The position numbers and the translations under genes were made by a program. The notes beneath the pieces are model-generated. The model worked only from the letters and a program-made list of their open reading frames with translations, was not told where the DNA came from and did not search any database. A DNA stretch of 39,252 nt. Origin: Phycisphaeraceae bacterium (GTDB lineage: Bacteria; Planctomycetota; Phycisphaerae; Phycisphaerales; UBA1924). Each line of letters opens with the position of its first letter. Position 1 is the stretch's first letter. The DNA is taken from contig JAHBWW010000006.1 of the NCBI GenBank assembly GCA_019636795.1, positions 1 through 39,252 on the forward strand. The letters are read 5' to 3'. Below, one piece after another: positions 25,888-34,140 of this stretch.

Positions 25888-25909
25888 AGCCAAGCAGCGA
25901 TCGTAGAGT
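25881..25909 (+). promoter_or_regulatory. Candidate promoter of tRNA-Arg
   Basis: TTGCCA (25881-25886) and TAGAGT (25904-25909) are separated by 17 bases, and the -10 box ends nine bases before the mature tRNA. The -35 box lies over the start codon of the divergent MFS gene. Confidence 0.45.
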
Positions 25910-25918
25910 CACTCTTGA

Positions 25919-25992
25919 GCGCCCGTAGCTCAACTGGATAGAGCGTTGGCCTCCGAAGCCAAAGGTTCCGCGTTCGAATCGCGGCGGGCGTA
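25919..25992 (+). tRNA. tRNA-Arg(CCG)
   Basis: 74 bases. Acceptor GCGCCCG pairs with CGGGCGT (one G-U pair), the discriminator is A, the anticodon arm is TTGGC-CTCCGAA-GCCAA with anticodon CCG (arginine), and the T arm is CCGCG-TTCGAAT-CGCGG. CCA is not encoded. The D arm is GCTC-AACTGGATA-GAGC. Confidence 0.96.
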
Positions 25993-26165
25993 TTGTGGGC
26001 ATCTTCGGGCCGTCGGCCCAGTCTCTCGGATCGACCCCACCGAATGATCGGACGTTGATCGACTGTGACCAGAGAGTTTCATTGGCTGCGGACCCGATGA
26101 ACTTCGTATTCGTGTACCATGTAGGTATGTCCGACGCGCCAGGCGTCGCAGCGGGAGGTTGAGCC

Positions 26166-27011
26166 ATGGGTCTGTTCGTCGCGGCTTGTGTAGTGGCATC
26201 GATCACAGTGGGGGGGAACTTCGTCAACGAGTGGCCTGAGCTCGCGCCAACCTCACTGGGCGTTCAGGATTCCGAGCCTCCGGCTACAGATCCGACCCCG
26301 GTTGACGCCGCAAACCTTCCTAAGCCCGTAGATCTCTTCGAGCGGTACATCAAGGTCATCGGTGGTCGCGAAAAGATGAAAGAGATCACGTCGCGCCGCA
26401 TCGACGGACGATACATCGGCCGCCCCTTCACATTCCCCGCACGCCTGACCATCTGGCAGGAAATGCCCAACAAGTTCCACCTCAAGATCCAGCAACCAGC
26501 CGGAGAAACCATCGAAATCGGTTTCGATGGTGAGATCGGATGGGAACGCCAGCCCGGCATCGGCCTGCGATTGGTCGAGGGGCAGAGGCTCATCGAGTTG
26601 CGTGATTCCTCCGATTTCTGGGGTGAAGTCAACTACGAGAGCAAGTACCTCGATATGCAGACTCTCGGGCAGTTCAAGTTCGGCGATGAGACCGCCATCG
26701 GAGTGCACGTCAAGGCTGTTTCTGGACGCGAAAAAGTGCTCGTGTTCTCGCGAGATTCAGGTCTGTATCTCGGCACCCGCACCCTGACCGTTCACCCCGA
26801 AACCGGTAAGCCCGAACAGTTCGAGACCGTCCTCAAGGCTTATCAGGATGTCGGGGGCGTGCTTACAACAATGGGTCAGATCCAGCGCTTCAAGGACGAC
26901 CCCAAGGCGACCGAGTTCGACTACGTCAAGGTTCAGGTGAACCTCGAAGAAAAGCACGACTTCACGGTGCCACCCGAACTCAAGGCCAAAATCGAGAGAA
27001 AGACCGACTAA
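26166..27011 (+). CDS. Exported protein of unknown function, LolA-like
   Basis: 281 residues. GGGAGG at 26154-26159 lies six bases before ATG 26166. The N-terminus is a short hydrophobic segment (about 3-17), either a signal peptide or an anchor, then a Pro-rich link and a beta-rich domain from about 55 (FERYIKVIGGREKMKEITSR). That opening, followed by strands such as RLTIWQEMPNKFHLKI and GFDGEIGWE, resembles outer-membrane lipoprotein-sorting-like folds seen in many planctomycete proteins. Function not known. Its 3' end faces nth 19 bases away. Confidence 0.75.
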   Translation: MGLFVAACVVASITVGGNFVNEWPELAPTSLGVQDSEPPATDPTPVDAANLPKPVDLFERYIKVIGGREKMKEITSRRIDGRYIGRPFTFPARLTIWQEMPNKFHLKIQQPAGETIEIGFDGEIGWERQPGIGLRLVEGQRLIELRDSSDFWGEVNYESKYLDMQTLGQFKFGDETAIGVHVKAVSGREKVLVFSRDSGLYLGTRTLTVHPETGKPEQFETVLKAYQDVGGVLTTMGQIQRFKDDPKATEFDYVKVQVNLEEKHDFTVPPELKAKIERKTD

Positions 27012-27030
27012 ACGACGTGCCCGCGCGTGG

Positions 27031-27759
27031 TCACGACCGCCTTGCTTCGCAACACTTGCCGAACTGCTCGCAGACAGGATGCGCTGCACACCTGCGCACG
27101 CGGGCAATACACGCACGTCGGCCATGCCAGATGAATTGATGACTGAGCGTGCACCACTTCTCTCGAGGCATCAGAGCCATCAACTGCTTCTCCGTTGCCA
27201 GCGGCGTCGCGCCCTCTTCGACCATTCCAAACCGAACGCTCAGCCTCAAAATGTGCGTATCGACCACAAATCCGACGTTGATGCCAAAGGCATTGCCCAG
27301 CACGACGTTCGCTGTCTTGCGTGCCACGCCACGCAGTGATAGCAGTTCATCCATTGTCTGTGGGACCTGGCCCCCAAAACGCTCGACAACCGCGAGCATG
27401 GCTTCGTGCACCGATCTTGCCTTGTTGCGGTACAGCCCGATGCGCTTGATATATGGCTCGATCTGTTCGGGTGTGGCCAGCGCATACTCGCGCGGCGTTG
27501 GAAACGCTGTGAACAGGCCGGGCGTGGCTTTGTTTACTCCAGCATCGGTTGACTGCGCCGAGAGGATCGTGGCGATCAGCAATTCGTGCGGTGTTGTGTA
27601 GTTTAACTCACAGTGGGCGTCGGGATAGGCAAGTGCCAGCGCGTCTGCCAAGGCGTGCGCACGGCGCTTCTGCGCAGCTGTTACTTTCGGCAGTTCAAAC
27701 GGCAGATCACGAAGCCCCGGCGGATTCGCAGGCGTGAGTATCGGTCGATCGACACTCAC
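27031..27759 (-). CDS. nth: Endonuclease III-like DNA glycosylase/AP lyase with unusual iron-sulfur loop
   Basis: 242 residues, GTG start at 27759 overlapping the stop of the upstream gene by four bases (GTGA). It carries the HhH-GPD fold: LLIATILSAQSTDAGVNK, the helix-hairpin-helix LRGVARKTANVVL with Lys148, and VDTHILRL with Asp167. It removes oxidised pyrimidines and cuts the abasic site. The C-terminal iron-sulfur ligands are at Cys 217, 224, 230, 236 and 237; the usual spacing is C-6-C-2-C-5-C, whereas here it is C-6-C-5-C-5-CC. The N-terminus is about 25 residues longer than in E. coli Nth. Confidence 0.93.
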   Translation of the reverse strand: MSVDRPILTPANPPGLRDLPFELPKVTAAQKRRAHALADALALAYPDAHCELNYTTPHELLIATILSAQSTDAGVNKATPGLFTAFPTPREYALATPEQIEPYIKRIGLYRNKARSVHEAMLAVVERFGGQVPQTMDELLSLRGVARKTANVVLGNAFGINVGFVVDTHILRLSVRFGMVEEGATPLATEKQLMALMPREKWCTLSHQFIWHGRRACIARVRRCAAHPVCEQFGKCCEARRS

Positions 27760-28343
27760 AGCCGGCTGCCCTCACCGCGACGTTTTGCAGCACGCTCGCC
27801 GCTCAGTGACCACGTGGAAGCGAACAGCGTGCCCGCGACGAACACGCCCAGGAACATCATCGTCCGCGTCGCGGCCGGGTGATCGCGCATGAAAGCCTCG
27901 TGGGATTCGTGGGCTCGATCACTTTCTCCCGCAGCGGCCGCCTCCCAGTAAACTCGTGCGTTGGAATCCATGCGCGGCGCGAGAATAAAGAGGTGATACG
28001 ACAGCATCGCCACCGCACACGCCAGCAGCACGCACCGGATCATTGTCCACATCGACTTGAGGTTCCGTTGCAGCACCATCGCCCCGGTCAGGTTGAGCAT
28101 CGCGAGAAGCGCCGCGGCGAACTGCACCATGTCCGCAGCCGCAAACACGCGCGCCTGAATAAACCCAGCACCAAGATCGGCGTGCGCGCCTTCGTACCGT
28201 GAGAATTGCCCAAACGCTGGTTCCAGCGAGCGCATGGCAGGGAAAATGATGGCTGCAACTGCCGCCGTCATCCCTAGCACCCCAAACCAGACTCCGAGCA
28301 CGATAACATGTACTGTTTCAAGAACGCGAACGCCGGTAGTCAT
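27756..28343 (-). CDS. Four-helix membrane protein (DUF4149-like)
   Basis: 195 residues with four hydrophobic segments (about 8-35, 62-88, 100-122 and 160-178). The start ETVHVIVLGVWFGVLGM and the following FPAM are like those of DUF4149/CopD-type small membrane proteins. A charged loop of about 35 residues (MDSNARVYWEAA and following) lies before the last helix. No active-site residue stands out. It is translationally coupled to nth (four-base overlap), which may only reflect compact packing. Confidence 0.7.
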   Translation of the reverse strand: MTTGVRVLETVHVIVLGVWFGVLGMTAAVAAIIFPAMRSLEPAFGQFSRYEGAHADLGAGFIQARVFAAADMVQFAAALLAMLNLTGAMVLQRNLKSMWTMIRCVLLACAVAMLSYHLFILAPRMDSNARVYWEAAAAGESDRAHESHEAFMRDHPAATRTMMFLGVFVAGTLFASTWSLSGERAAKRRGEGSRL

Positions 28344-28394
28344 GTCGAATCGTAGAAGCCCCGGCGCGCTTCGGTCCGCGAGCAGCCTACAACG

Positions 28395-29144
28395 ATGGTC
28401 AAGATGACTGCACCTTCACTCAGTCTGGCTTTGGCAGGCCTCGATGATTCGGGTCGGCCTCGCGAGCAGCTCGCAGCAATCGCTGCAGCCGGATATCGCT
28501 GGGTTCAGATCAACGCGGCACAGGCAGGGTTTCGACCACGCGAGCTGGATGCCTCGGCCAGGCGCGACCTGGCAGCCTCCCTCTCACGCAGCGGACTCCG
28601 CCTCTCGGGGCTCGACCTCTTCATCGCGAGAGAAGACTTTGAGAATGCAGCAAAGATTGATCGTGCCATGGCGGCAGCAGTGGGGGCCGCAGAACTGCTG
28701 CGCGACATGATGGCGCTGCGTGCTGCCGAGCCGGGTGCAGCGGTCAGCGTCATCATCGGAGTTGGTATGGCTGAGACTGCGAGTCTGGCGCAGTGCGCAG
28801 ATCAAGTCGGAGTGCAATTCGCCGACCATGCCGCCGCTCCAGACGATCGACTGAGTCTGGGCGTCGATCCCGCTCTCCTGCTCTCGGCCGGCGCCGATCC
28901 AGCAAAGGCTGTGTTCGAGCGGCAAACTCGACTCGTTGCTGCGAGGCTTGGCGATGCCAATCTTGTCGGACGTTGCGAACTCGGCGCGGGACGTCTCGAC
29001 ATTCTCGGCTACGCCATGGCGCTCGCAGCTGTTGGTTTTCATAATCCTGTTGTTGCAGATATGCGCGGGCTCCCCCAGCCTTACGAGAGCGCCACGCGAG
29101 CACTCCAACTCTGGCAGCGAGTGACCGCACTTCCTGCAACCTGA
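28395..29144 (+). CDS. TIM-barrel protein of the sugar phosphate isomerase/epimerase type, ligands degenerate
   Basis: 249 residues. The start SLALAGLDDSGRPREQLAAI then AAGYRWVQINA, and a strand-by-strand barrel layout with SRSGLRLSGLDLF, suggest an AP_endonuc_2/xylose isomerase-like barrel. The second half has LGVDPALLLSAGADP, then RLVAARLGDAN and GAGRLDILGYAMAL, positions where active members have Glu, Asp and His metal ligands; the LGVDP Asp is kept but the usual HxxD is RLGDAN. It may be a degenerate or cofactor-free member. The ATG at 28404 is an alternative start. It ends nine bases from the end of the convergent permease gene. Confidence 0.65.
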   Translation: MVKMTAPSLSLALAGLDDSGRPREQLAAIAAAGYRWVQINAAQAGFRPRELDASARRDLAASLSRSGLRLSGLDLFIAREDFENAAKIDRAMAAAVGAAELLRDMMALRAAEPGAAVSVIIGVGMAETASLAQCADQVGVQFADHAAAPDDRLSLGVDPALLLSAGADPAKAVFERQTRLVAARLGDANLVGRCELGAGRLDILGYAMALAAVGFHNPVVADMRGLPQPYESATRALQLWQRVTALPAT

Positions 29145-29153
29145 ATCGGCACC

Positions 29154-30980
29154 TCAACTCGCGCGACCGTGGCGAACGGGCAACGCCCTCATCGCCCAGG
29201 CCAGAGCCCCCGCTGCAGCAACCAGTTGAACCAGCGCACCGATCACGACAATGGTCAGAAACGCTGCGAATGACACTGATCGGTAAGGAAACGAGAACTC
29301 CAGGCTACTTAAACTGATGGCCCGGCCATAGAACTCCCCGGTGCCTTCGATCGCAATTGCAATCATGACGAATGGATTTGGAGCAATCGCTCCAGTGAAG
29401 AAAAACTGCGCATTGCCGCGATGCATTCCTCCAGAAAAGTTTTCAATCATCACGATCGATATCGGCAAAACCATGTACAGACCGACCGCCAGACCCACAT
29501 TGGTCATCGCGGCCGCAATGTTGCGCATGTATACCCCGCAGAGCATGCCGGTCGCTGTGAAGAGCAATATCGGTGGCACGACGATGATCGGCATGAGAAT
29601 GAGAATTGACCAGTGAATGTATGTCGTCGATCCGATGATATAGAGCACATAGAGTGCTAACGGAATCCCGATCATTTTGCGCAGCGCACCCACATACTTG
29701 CCAAGTACAATAGCCGAAGGCTTGATCGGCGTGGTCAGAAGGACATCGAGTGTGCGTGTCTCACGCTCGCTCGAAATACTGCCCGTCGTGCCATAGCAGG
29801 CGTGAAAAATCGCCGACCCAAGCCCGATCATGGTGAGTGCGTAATACGTCGCGGGCTCAGAAAAACCATCGTTGACGGCAAGCAGTGCGACCAATGCGAC
29901 AATTGCGAGAATTGCCGTAGCAAACATCACTTTCGTGCGAAAGAGCGGCTGGCGCAACTCGCGCCAGAGCACCGGGTGATCTCCGACCGTGCGCGACTTG
30001 CGTGTGACATCAGCAACAACCGCGGCGGGCTGTTCAGTCGCCTGTCCCTTGCGAACGCGCGAACGTTTGGGCTTGGCGTAGGCCTTCGGGTCGCCTTCCG
30101 GATCGCGCTGCATCGTCCGACGCATACGAGCCCCCGCGACCAGCAGCGTGAGCATCGAGATCGACAGACCAAGGATGACGCTCCATCCCCATGTCTGCAT
30201 CGACGACAGCCCGGTTGGACTTCCGACAAAGTGTTCAAACGACACCAGGCCCAGCGAGAGTGGGAGGGATGAAGCATTAATCCAGTGCACCGGAATCGGA
30301 CTCAGCCCGGCCATCGGATAGTTTGGCAGAAACCAGAAGTTGTAGATCGCCGCAACGATCGAAGGCCCAAACGAAATCGTCAGAAACAGGCTGAAGCCCT
30401 GTGCCGAGGCCGAAGTTGGCTTGCGAGCGCTGATGGACGCTGCGAGCGTGAGCGAGGCCATAAGCAGGACGCTCGTAAATGTAACCGCCGCCGCCGCGAA
30501 AATTCCTTCGATGCTCAGCCCGCCAAGCATGCGCGACGCCAGCAACAGCGGCAGCGATACCGCAGCCAGAATCAAAATTTGCGTCATGCGCCCCGTCAGT
30601 TTGCTCAGCAGTATTTCCCACGCGCTCAGCGGCGTTGTCAGCAAAGCAGCAAGTGTTCGGCTGCGACGCTCGCCACAGATTGCCGAGCCCAACATAATCG
30701 GGGTCAAGAGCAGCAGCCCGACATACTGCGTCCACAAGACAGTCGTGCCAAGTTGCGGTGCGATCTTCTGAAACCGCTGCAGATCGGCGACTGTGCCACC
30801 ATGTGATCGGTTCGATTCGGCCCACGTGACAAGCAGCACAACTGCAAAAAAACCAATTACCACCGTAGAAAACAGAAATCGCAGCACATATGTACTGATG
30901 TGCCGCCCACCGATACGCATCTCTGTCGTGAAGATCGGCCCCGCGAGCAGTCGAACGGGATTCAGCGTCGTGCGCTTCAC
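29154..30980 (-). CDS. ABC-2 type permease made of two fused half-transporters
   Basis: 608 residues, GTG start overlapping the ATPase stop by four bases. About 12 membrane segments occur in two homologous halves. Each half has the ABC-2 element after its second helix: ERRSRTLAALLTTPLSAWEI (about 105) and SERETRTLDVLLTTPIKPS (about 402). A long charged cytoplasmic link (about 292-340, rich in Arg and Lys) joins the halves. ABC-2 permeases normally work as two copies; here one chain supplies both. It is the last gene of the MoxR operon and pairs with the ATPase just upstream. Confidence 0.9.
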   Translation of the reverse strand: MKRTTLNPVRLLAGPIFTTEMRIGGRHISTYVLRFLFSTVVIGFFAVVLLVTWAESNRSHGGTVADLQRFQKIAPQLGTTVLWTQYVGLLLLTPIMLGSAICGERRSRTLAALLTTPLSAWEILLSKLTGRMTQILILAAVSLPLLLASRMLGGLSIEGIFAAAAVTFTSVLLMASLTLAASISARKPTSASAQGFSLFLTISFGPSIVAAIYNFWFLPNYPMAGLSPIPVHWINASSLPLSLGLVSFEHFVGSPTGLSSMQTWGWSVILGLSISMLTLLVAGARMRRTMQRDPEGDPKAYAKPKRSRVRKGQATEQPAAVVADVTRKSRTVGDHPVLWRELRQPLFRTKVMFATAILAIVALVALLAVNDGFSEPATYYALTMIGLGSAIFHACYGTTGSISSERETRTLDVLLTTPIKPSAIVLGKYVGALRKMIGIPLALYVLYIIGSTTYIHWSILILMPIIVVPPILLFTATGMLCGVYMRNIAAAMTNVGLAVGLYMVLPISIVMIENFSGGMHRGNAQFFFTGAIAPNPFVMIAIAIEGTGEFYGRAISLSSLEFSFPYRSVSFAAFLTIVVIGALVQLVAAAGALAWAMRALPVRHGRAS

Positions 30981-31909
30981 TGCACAGCCCCCTTCGTCAG
31001 CTTCAGGAAGGCATCTTCGAGCTTGATCTCGCGCGGCTCGAATGCTGCGATGCGCCCCCCAGCCGCGATGACACGCTCGATCACGAAGTGATGCCCCATG
31101 CCGACTTGTATCAGTTCGACATCCAGTGCATCGTCCTTGTGTTCAACCTTGCGCACTCGTTCGTCTTGTGTCAGACTGCTCGCCACAGCCGCTGATGCAT
31201 CCGCATTCTCAAGCCGAACACGCACGACCTCTCCGGCCTGCACACTTCGGTACGCTTCCTGAATCGAGCCTGAAAAGAGCAACTTTCCTCGCTCAATAAT
31301 GCCCACCGACGAACACATCTCGGCCAGTTCGGTCAGAATATGGCTCGAAACCATGAGCACTTTGCCCATTCGCCCAAGCTCGGTCAGCAGCGAGCGCATC
31401 TCGATACGCGCACGTGGGTCAAGCCCGCTTGCAGGTTCATCAAGCAGCAGCACTTTCGGGTCGTGAATCAGCACCCGCGCGATCCCCAGACGCTGCTGCA
31501 TGCCTCGCGAAAGCCCGCTGACCATTGCGTTCTTCTTATCCGTCAGATCTGTCAGTGCCAGCACGCTATCGACAATCGCACGCCGCTTGCGTCGCTCAAT
31601 GCGGAACGCCGACGCAAAGAAGTGCAGATATTCATCGACCGTCAGATCTTCGTATACCCCAAGAAAGTCCGGCATATACCCAAGTATCCGTCTGATCGCT
31701 TCGCCGTCAGTCATGACATTGAAGCCATCAACTTTCGCGACTCCGCGATCGGGGCGCAGAAGACACGCGAGGATCTTCATCGTTGTGCTCTTCCCAGCGC
31801 CGTTTGGGCCAATAAACCCGAAGATCTCGCCAGGCCCGATGTTCAGTGAAAGGTCATCGACAGCTGTCAACGCACCGTACGTCTTGGTGATGTTCTTCAG
31901 TTCGATCAT
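30977..31909 (-). CDS. ABC transporter ATP-binding protein (ABC-2 exporter type)
   Basis: 310 residues. Walker A GPNGAGKST (near 34), Q loop MPDFLGVYEDLTV, signature LSRGMQQRLGIARVL, Walker B VLLLDEPASGLDPRA and the H-loop SSH are complete. A C-terminal region of about 90 residues follows the nucleotide-binding domain, as in exporter ATPases of the CcmA/NatA type. It powers the permease encoded next, overlapping it by GTGA, and itself overlaps the gene before by ATGA. Substrate unknown. Confidence 0.95.
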   Translation of the reverse strand: MIELKNITKTYGALTAVDDLSLNIGPGEIFGFIGPNGAGKSTTMKILACLLRPDRGVAKVDGFNVMTDGEAIRRILGYMPDFLGVYEDLTVDEYLHFFASAFRIERRKRRAIVDSVLALTDLTDKKNAMVSGLSRGMQQRLGIARVLIHDPKVLLLDEPASGLDPRARIEMRSLLTELGRMGKVLMVSSHILTELAEMCSSVGIIERGKLLFSGSIQEAYRSVQAGEVVRVRLENADASAAVASSLTQDERVRKVEHKDDALDVELIQVGMGHHFVIERVIAAGGRIAAFEPREIKLEDAFLKLTKGAVQ

Positions 31910-34140
31910 GGGTTGTTCCCGGAATTCATGTCGCGCACTGGCACAACGAGTCGTGCAACTGCATGTCCCTCAAACTCAGTCGCACCAATCAGCGCTATCT
32001 CACTCGAAGCTGGGCGATACGTCACGATCACCACAGCGTACGAACTCGATGTGCCGTACTGCATCACGATGTCCGTTCGTCGCGACGCGCCAGGGAGATC
32101 GGCCGATACCACCGCATTGAGTCCAGTGTCCCTCCGGACATGCGTCCAAGGTGCCGACAAGAAAGTCGCCTCTTCTGCATCACTCACAACGATGCCTGCC
32201 ACAGGCGCCATCGATGCAAACGTCAGCGGCACACCGAACGTGGCGTCCGTCGCCCGGCGACGCTCGCCCTTGTGAACCACCACAACTTCGAGCAGCTCAG
32301 CACTCGCGTCCAGCGAGCGGATTTCAACAGCAATGGCTCCGTCGTCCCGCGATGCTCGGGCAGCAACACGCGGCGACGCCGGTGCCACATCGAGCAGCGC
32401 ACGCACAGTCCAGACACGCTGCGTCGGTGTGCGTGCATGGGTGCCGAGCACCGCCCCGCCCGGCCCAGACTGCGCGAACTGCTGCAACTGCACCGGGCGC
32501 AGCGCCAGCTTCGTCCCGTCGCTGCCCATGCCCCATGACTCGAGTGGCGAGACCCCTCTCCACCACGCGCCAGGTCGATCATCCGCCGGACCGATCGGTC
32601 CGCTCTCGCTCGCGTAACTCACAGTCACGCCTGTCGTCCACGACAGCACCGCCTCGCCGCGTTCGTCAAGAATCGCATCTGCAATCGTCGCACGCCCTGC
32701 TTGGCTCGATCCGTCTCGTCCAAAGATCGGCACCGCAATCGCCAGCAGCGATGTCAGCGCGATCCAACCACACGCCGTCGCCCACGACCAGTGCCTCGCT
32801 CGAAACTTCCGCAGCACCAGCGCATCAACTGGCCCAATTCCGACAACCAACAGACCGAGAATCAGAATCAACGCCGCGATAATTCTACCGCCAATCCCGC
32901 GAACAGAGATGAGGCAATCTACCGTCGAAGCGATCGCGTCCACTTCCAATCGGGTTCCTCCCGAACCAGGCGAGTAATACGCCCAGACATTGGACGATCC
33001 ATCGGCCTGCGGCTTCAGCGAGCGTGCCAGCAAAGCCGCCCATGCAGCCGAAGACCCCGAACGCGATCGAATCGCGACCGCAGCAGCCGGATCAAACCCG
33101 ATGATCGTCGCACGCCCAAACCCCGCAGGTCCGCTCGCGACAAGTGCGACATTCGCATCGTCATCGAGCGCATAAATCGCCTTCCATCCAATCGCTGCTC
33201 CAGACGGGCGGATCGAGATCGAACGCGCCCGAAGTTGTGAGGCTGGCTCGCTCGCCTCGACGTTGTAGTTCTTCGACGAGCTCGCGTGCTCGCGAATCTC
33301 CGAAAAGTTGCTCGGCGCCGGGTGTGTGCGCAGCTCAAGCACATCGATCACATCCCCGATCGGTCCTGCAGGCAGCCACGATCTCCACACGTTCGATGCG
33401 TCATCGATCACCAGCACCAGTTCGCCCCCGCCATGAACCCAATCGAGCAGCGCACGCCGCGAACGCTCCGAGAGTGTCGAGATCGAGGAGGCACTGGCGA
33501 TCACGGCCTTGATGCCGTCGTACGCAGCCCACGAGGCCGGTGCCTGATCCCGCGGCAGTACATGCAACTTGTATTGTTGCTCAACCGTGCGAGATTCCGG
33601 CTTGGTTGTTGTTGTGGTGTAATAATCCGTCTCACCCGGCATCCACAATCGATTCCAATCGCGCGCGATCTCGGCCATCTGATCCAGCCCCAATGCGAGG
33701 ATCACCACACGATCTGACGCGATGGTTGGCATCTGGAATGGAATTCGGCGAGAGTCCGAACGCTGAAAGTGCAGATAATCACTCACTATGATTCGCCCGG
33801 TCGTCATGTCACGCAGTTCAACCGAAATGCCCGGCAACGAGTGAGGCAAATTGAGGATCACTTCCGATGTCACTGTTTGCCCCGGCAGCACCGACACAGG
33901 CACCGAAACATTCACATCCTGCGAACCATCCTGCTTGTGACTCAGGCTCAGCACGCCCGCGATCGTGCGCGTCTCCGACGTGATCTGCACACGCACCGGG
34001 CACCAGCGTTCCGCAACGATGGTGTCTCCATACCCGAAGCTCACGCTCATGCTGACACCGGCATCGCGTTGCGCATACGCCACCGAACCAAACGCGACGC
34101 ACACCATCACCGCGATCAGCAACCGCACGACTCGATTCAC
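31906..34140 (-). CDS. Large exported membrane protein of the MoxR operon
   Basis: 744 residues from GTG 34140, chosen because AAAGG lies seven bases before it, the GTGA overlaps the upstream stop, and a signal peptide begins right there (RVVRLLIAVMVCVAF, cleavage after AYA). The frame is open to an ATG at 34170. Beta-rich N-terminal part (about 25-145), a region with ALLDWVHGGGELVLVIDD (about 230-250) similar to amidotransferase-like folds of the DUF4350 group, two membrane helices near 435-490 (ALILILGLLVVGIGPVDALV, LRKFRARHWSWAT between them) and a C-terminal exposed domain. No enzyme motif is seen. It sits between the vWA and ABC genes. Confidence 0.8.
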   Translation of the reverse strand: MNRVVRLLIAVMVCVAFGSVAYAQRDAGVSMSVSFGYGDTIVAERWCPVRVQITSETRTIAGVLSLSHKQDGSQDVNVSVPVSVLPGQTVTSEVILNLPHSLPGISVELRDMTTGRIIVSDYLHFQRSDSRRIPFQMPTIASDRVVILALGLDQMAEIARDWNRLWMPGETDYYTTTTTKPESRTVEQQYKLHVLPRDQAPASWAAYDGIKAVIASASSISTLSERSRRALLDWVHGGGELVLVIDDASNVWRSWLPAGPIGDVIDVLELRTHPAPSNFSEIREHASSSKNYNVEASEPASQLRARSISIRPSGAAIGWKAIYALDDDANVALVASGPAGFGRATIIGFDPAAAVAIRSRSGSSAAWAALLARSLKPQADGSSNVWAYYSPGSGGTRLEVDAIASTVDCLISVRGIGGRIIAALILILGLLVVGIGPVDALVLRKFRARHWSWATACGWIALTSLLAIAVPIFGRDGSSQAGRATIADAILDERGEAVLSWTTGVTVSYASESGPIGPADDRPGAWWRGVSPLESWGMGSDGTKLALRPVQLQQFAQSGPGGAVLGTHARTPTQRVWTVRALLDVAPASPRVAARASRDDGAIAVEIRSLDASAELLEVVVVHKGERRRATDATFGVPLTFASMAPVAGIVVSDAEEATFLSAPWTHVRRDTGLNAVVSADLPGASRRTDIVMQYGTSSSYAVVIVTYRPASSEIALIGATEFEGHAVARLVVPVRDMNSGNNP

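Noticed and set aside
26007-26019. GGGCC-GTC-GGCCC hairpin after tRNA-Arg as its terminator
   Set aside because: Five pairs with a three-base loop and no T run; too weak to call a terminator.
25853-26227. Minus-strand open frame of 124 codons between the MFS gene and the exported protein
   Set aside because: It runs through the complete tRNA-Arg gene and has no ribosome binding site; it is an artefact of GC-rich sequence.
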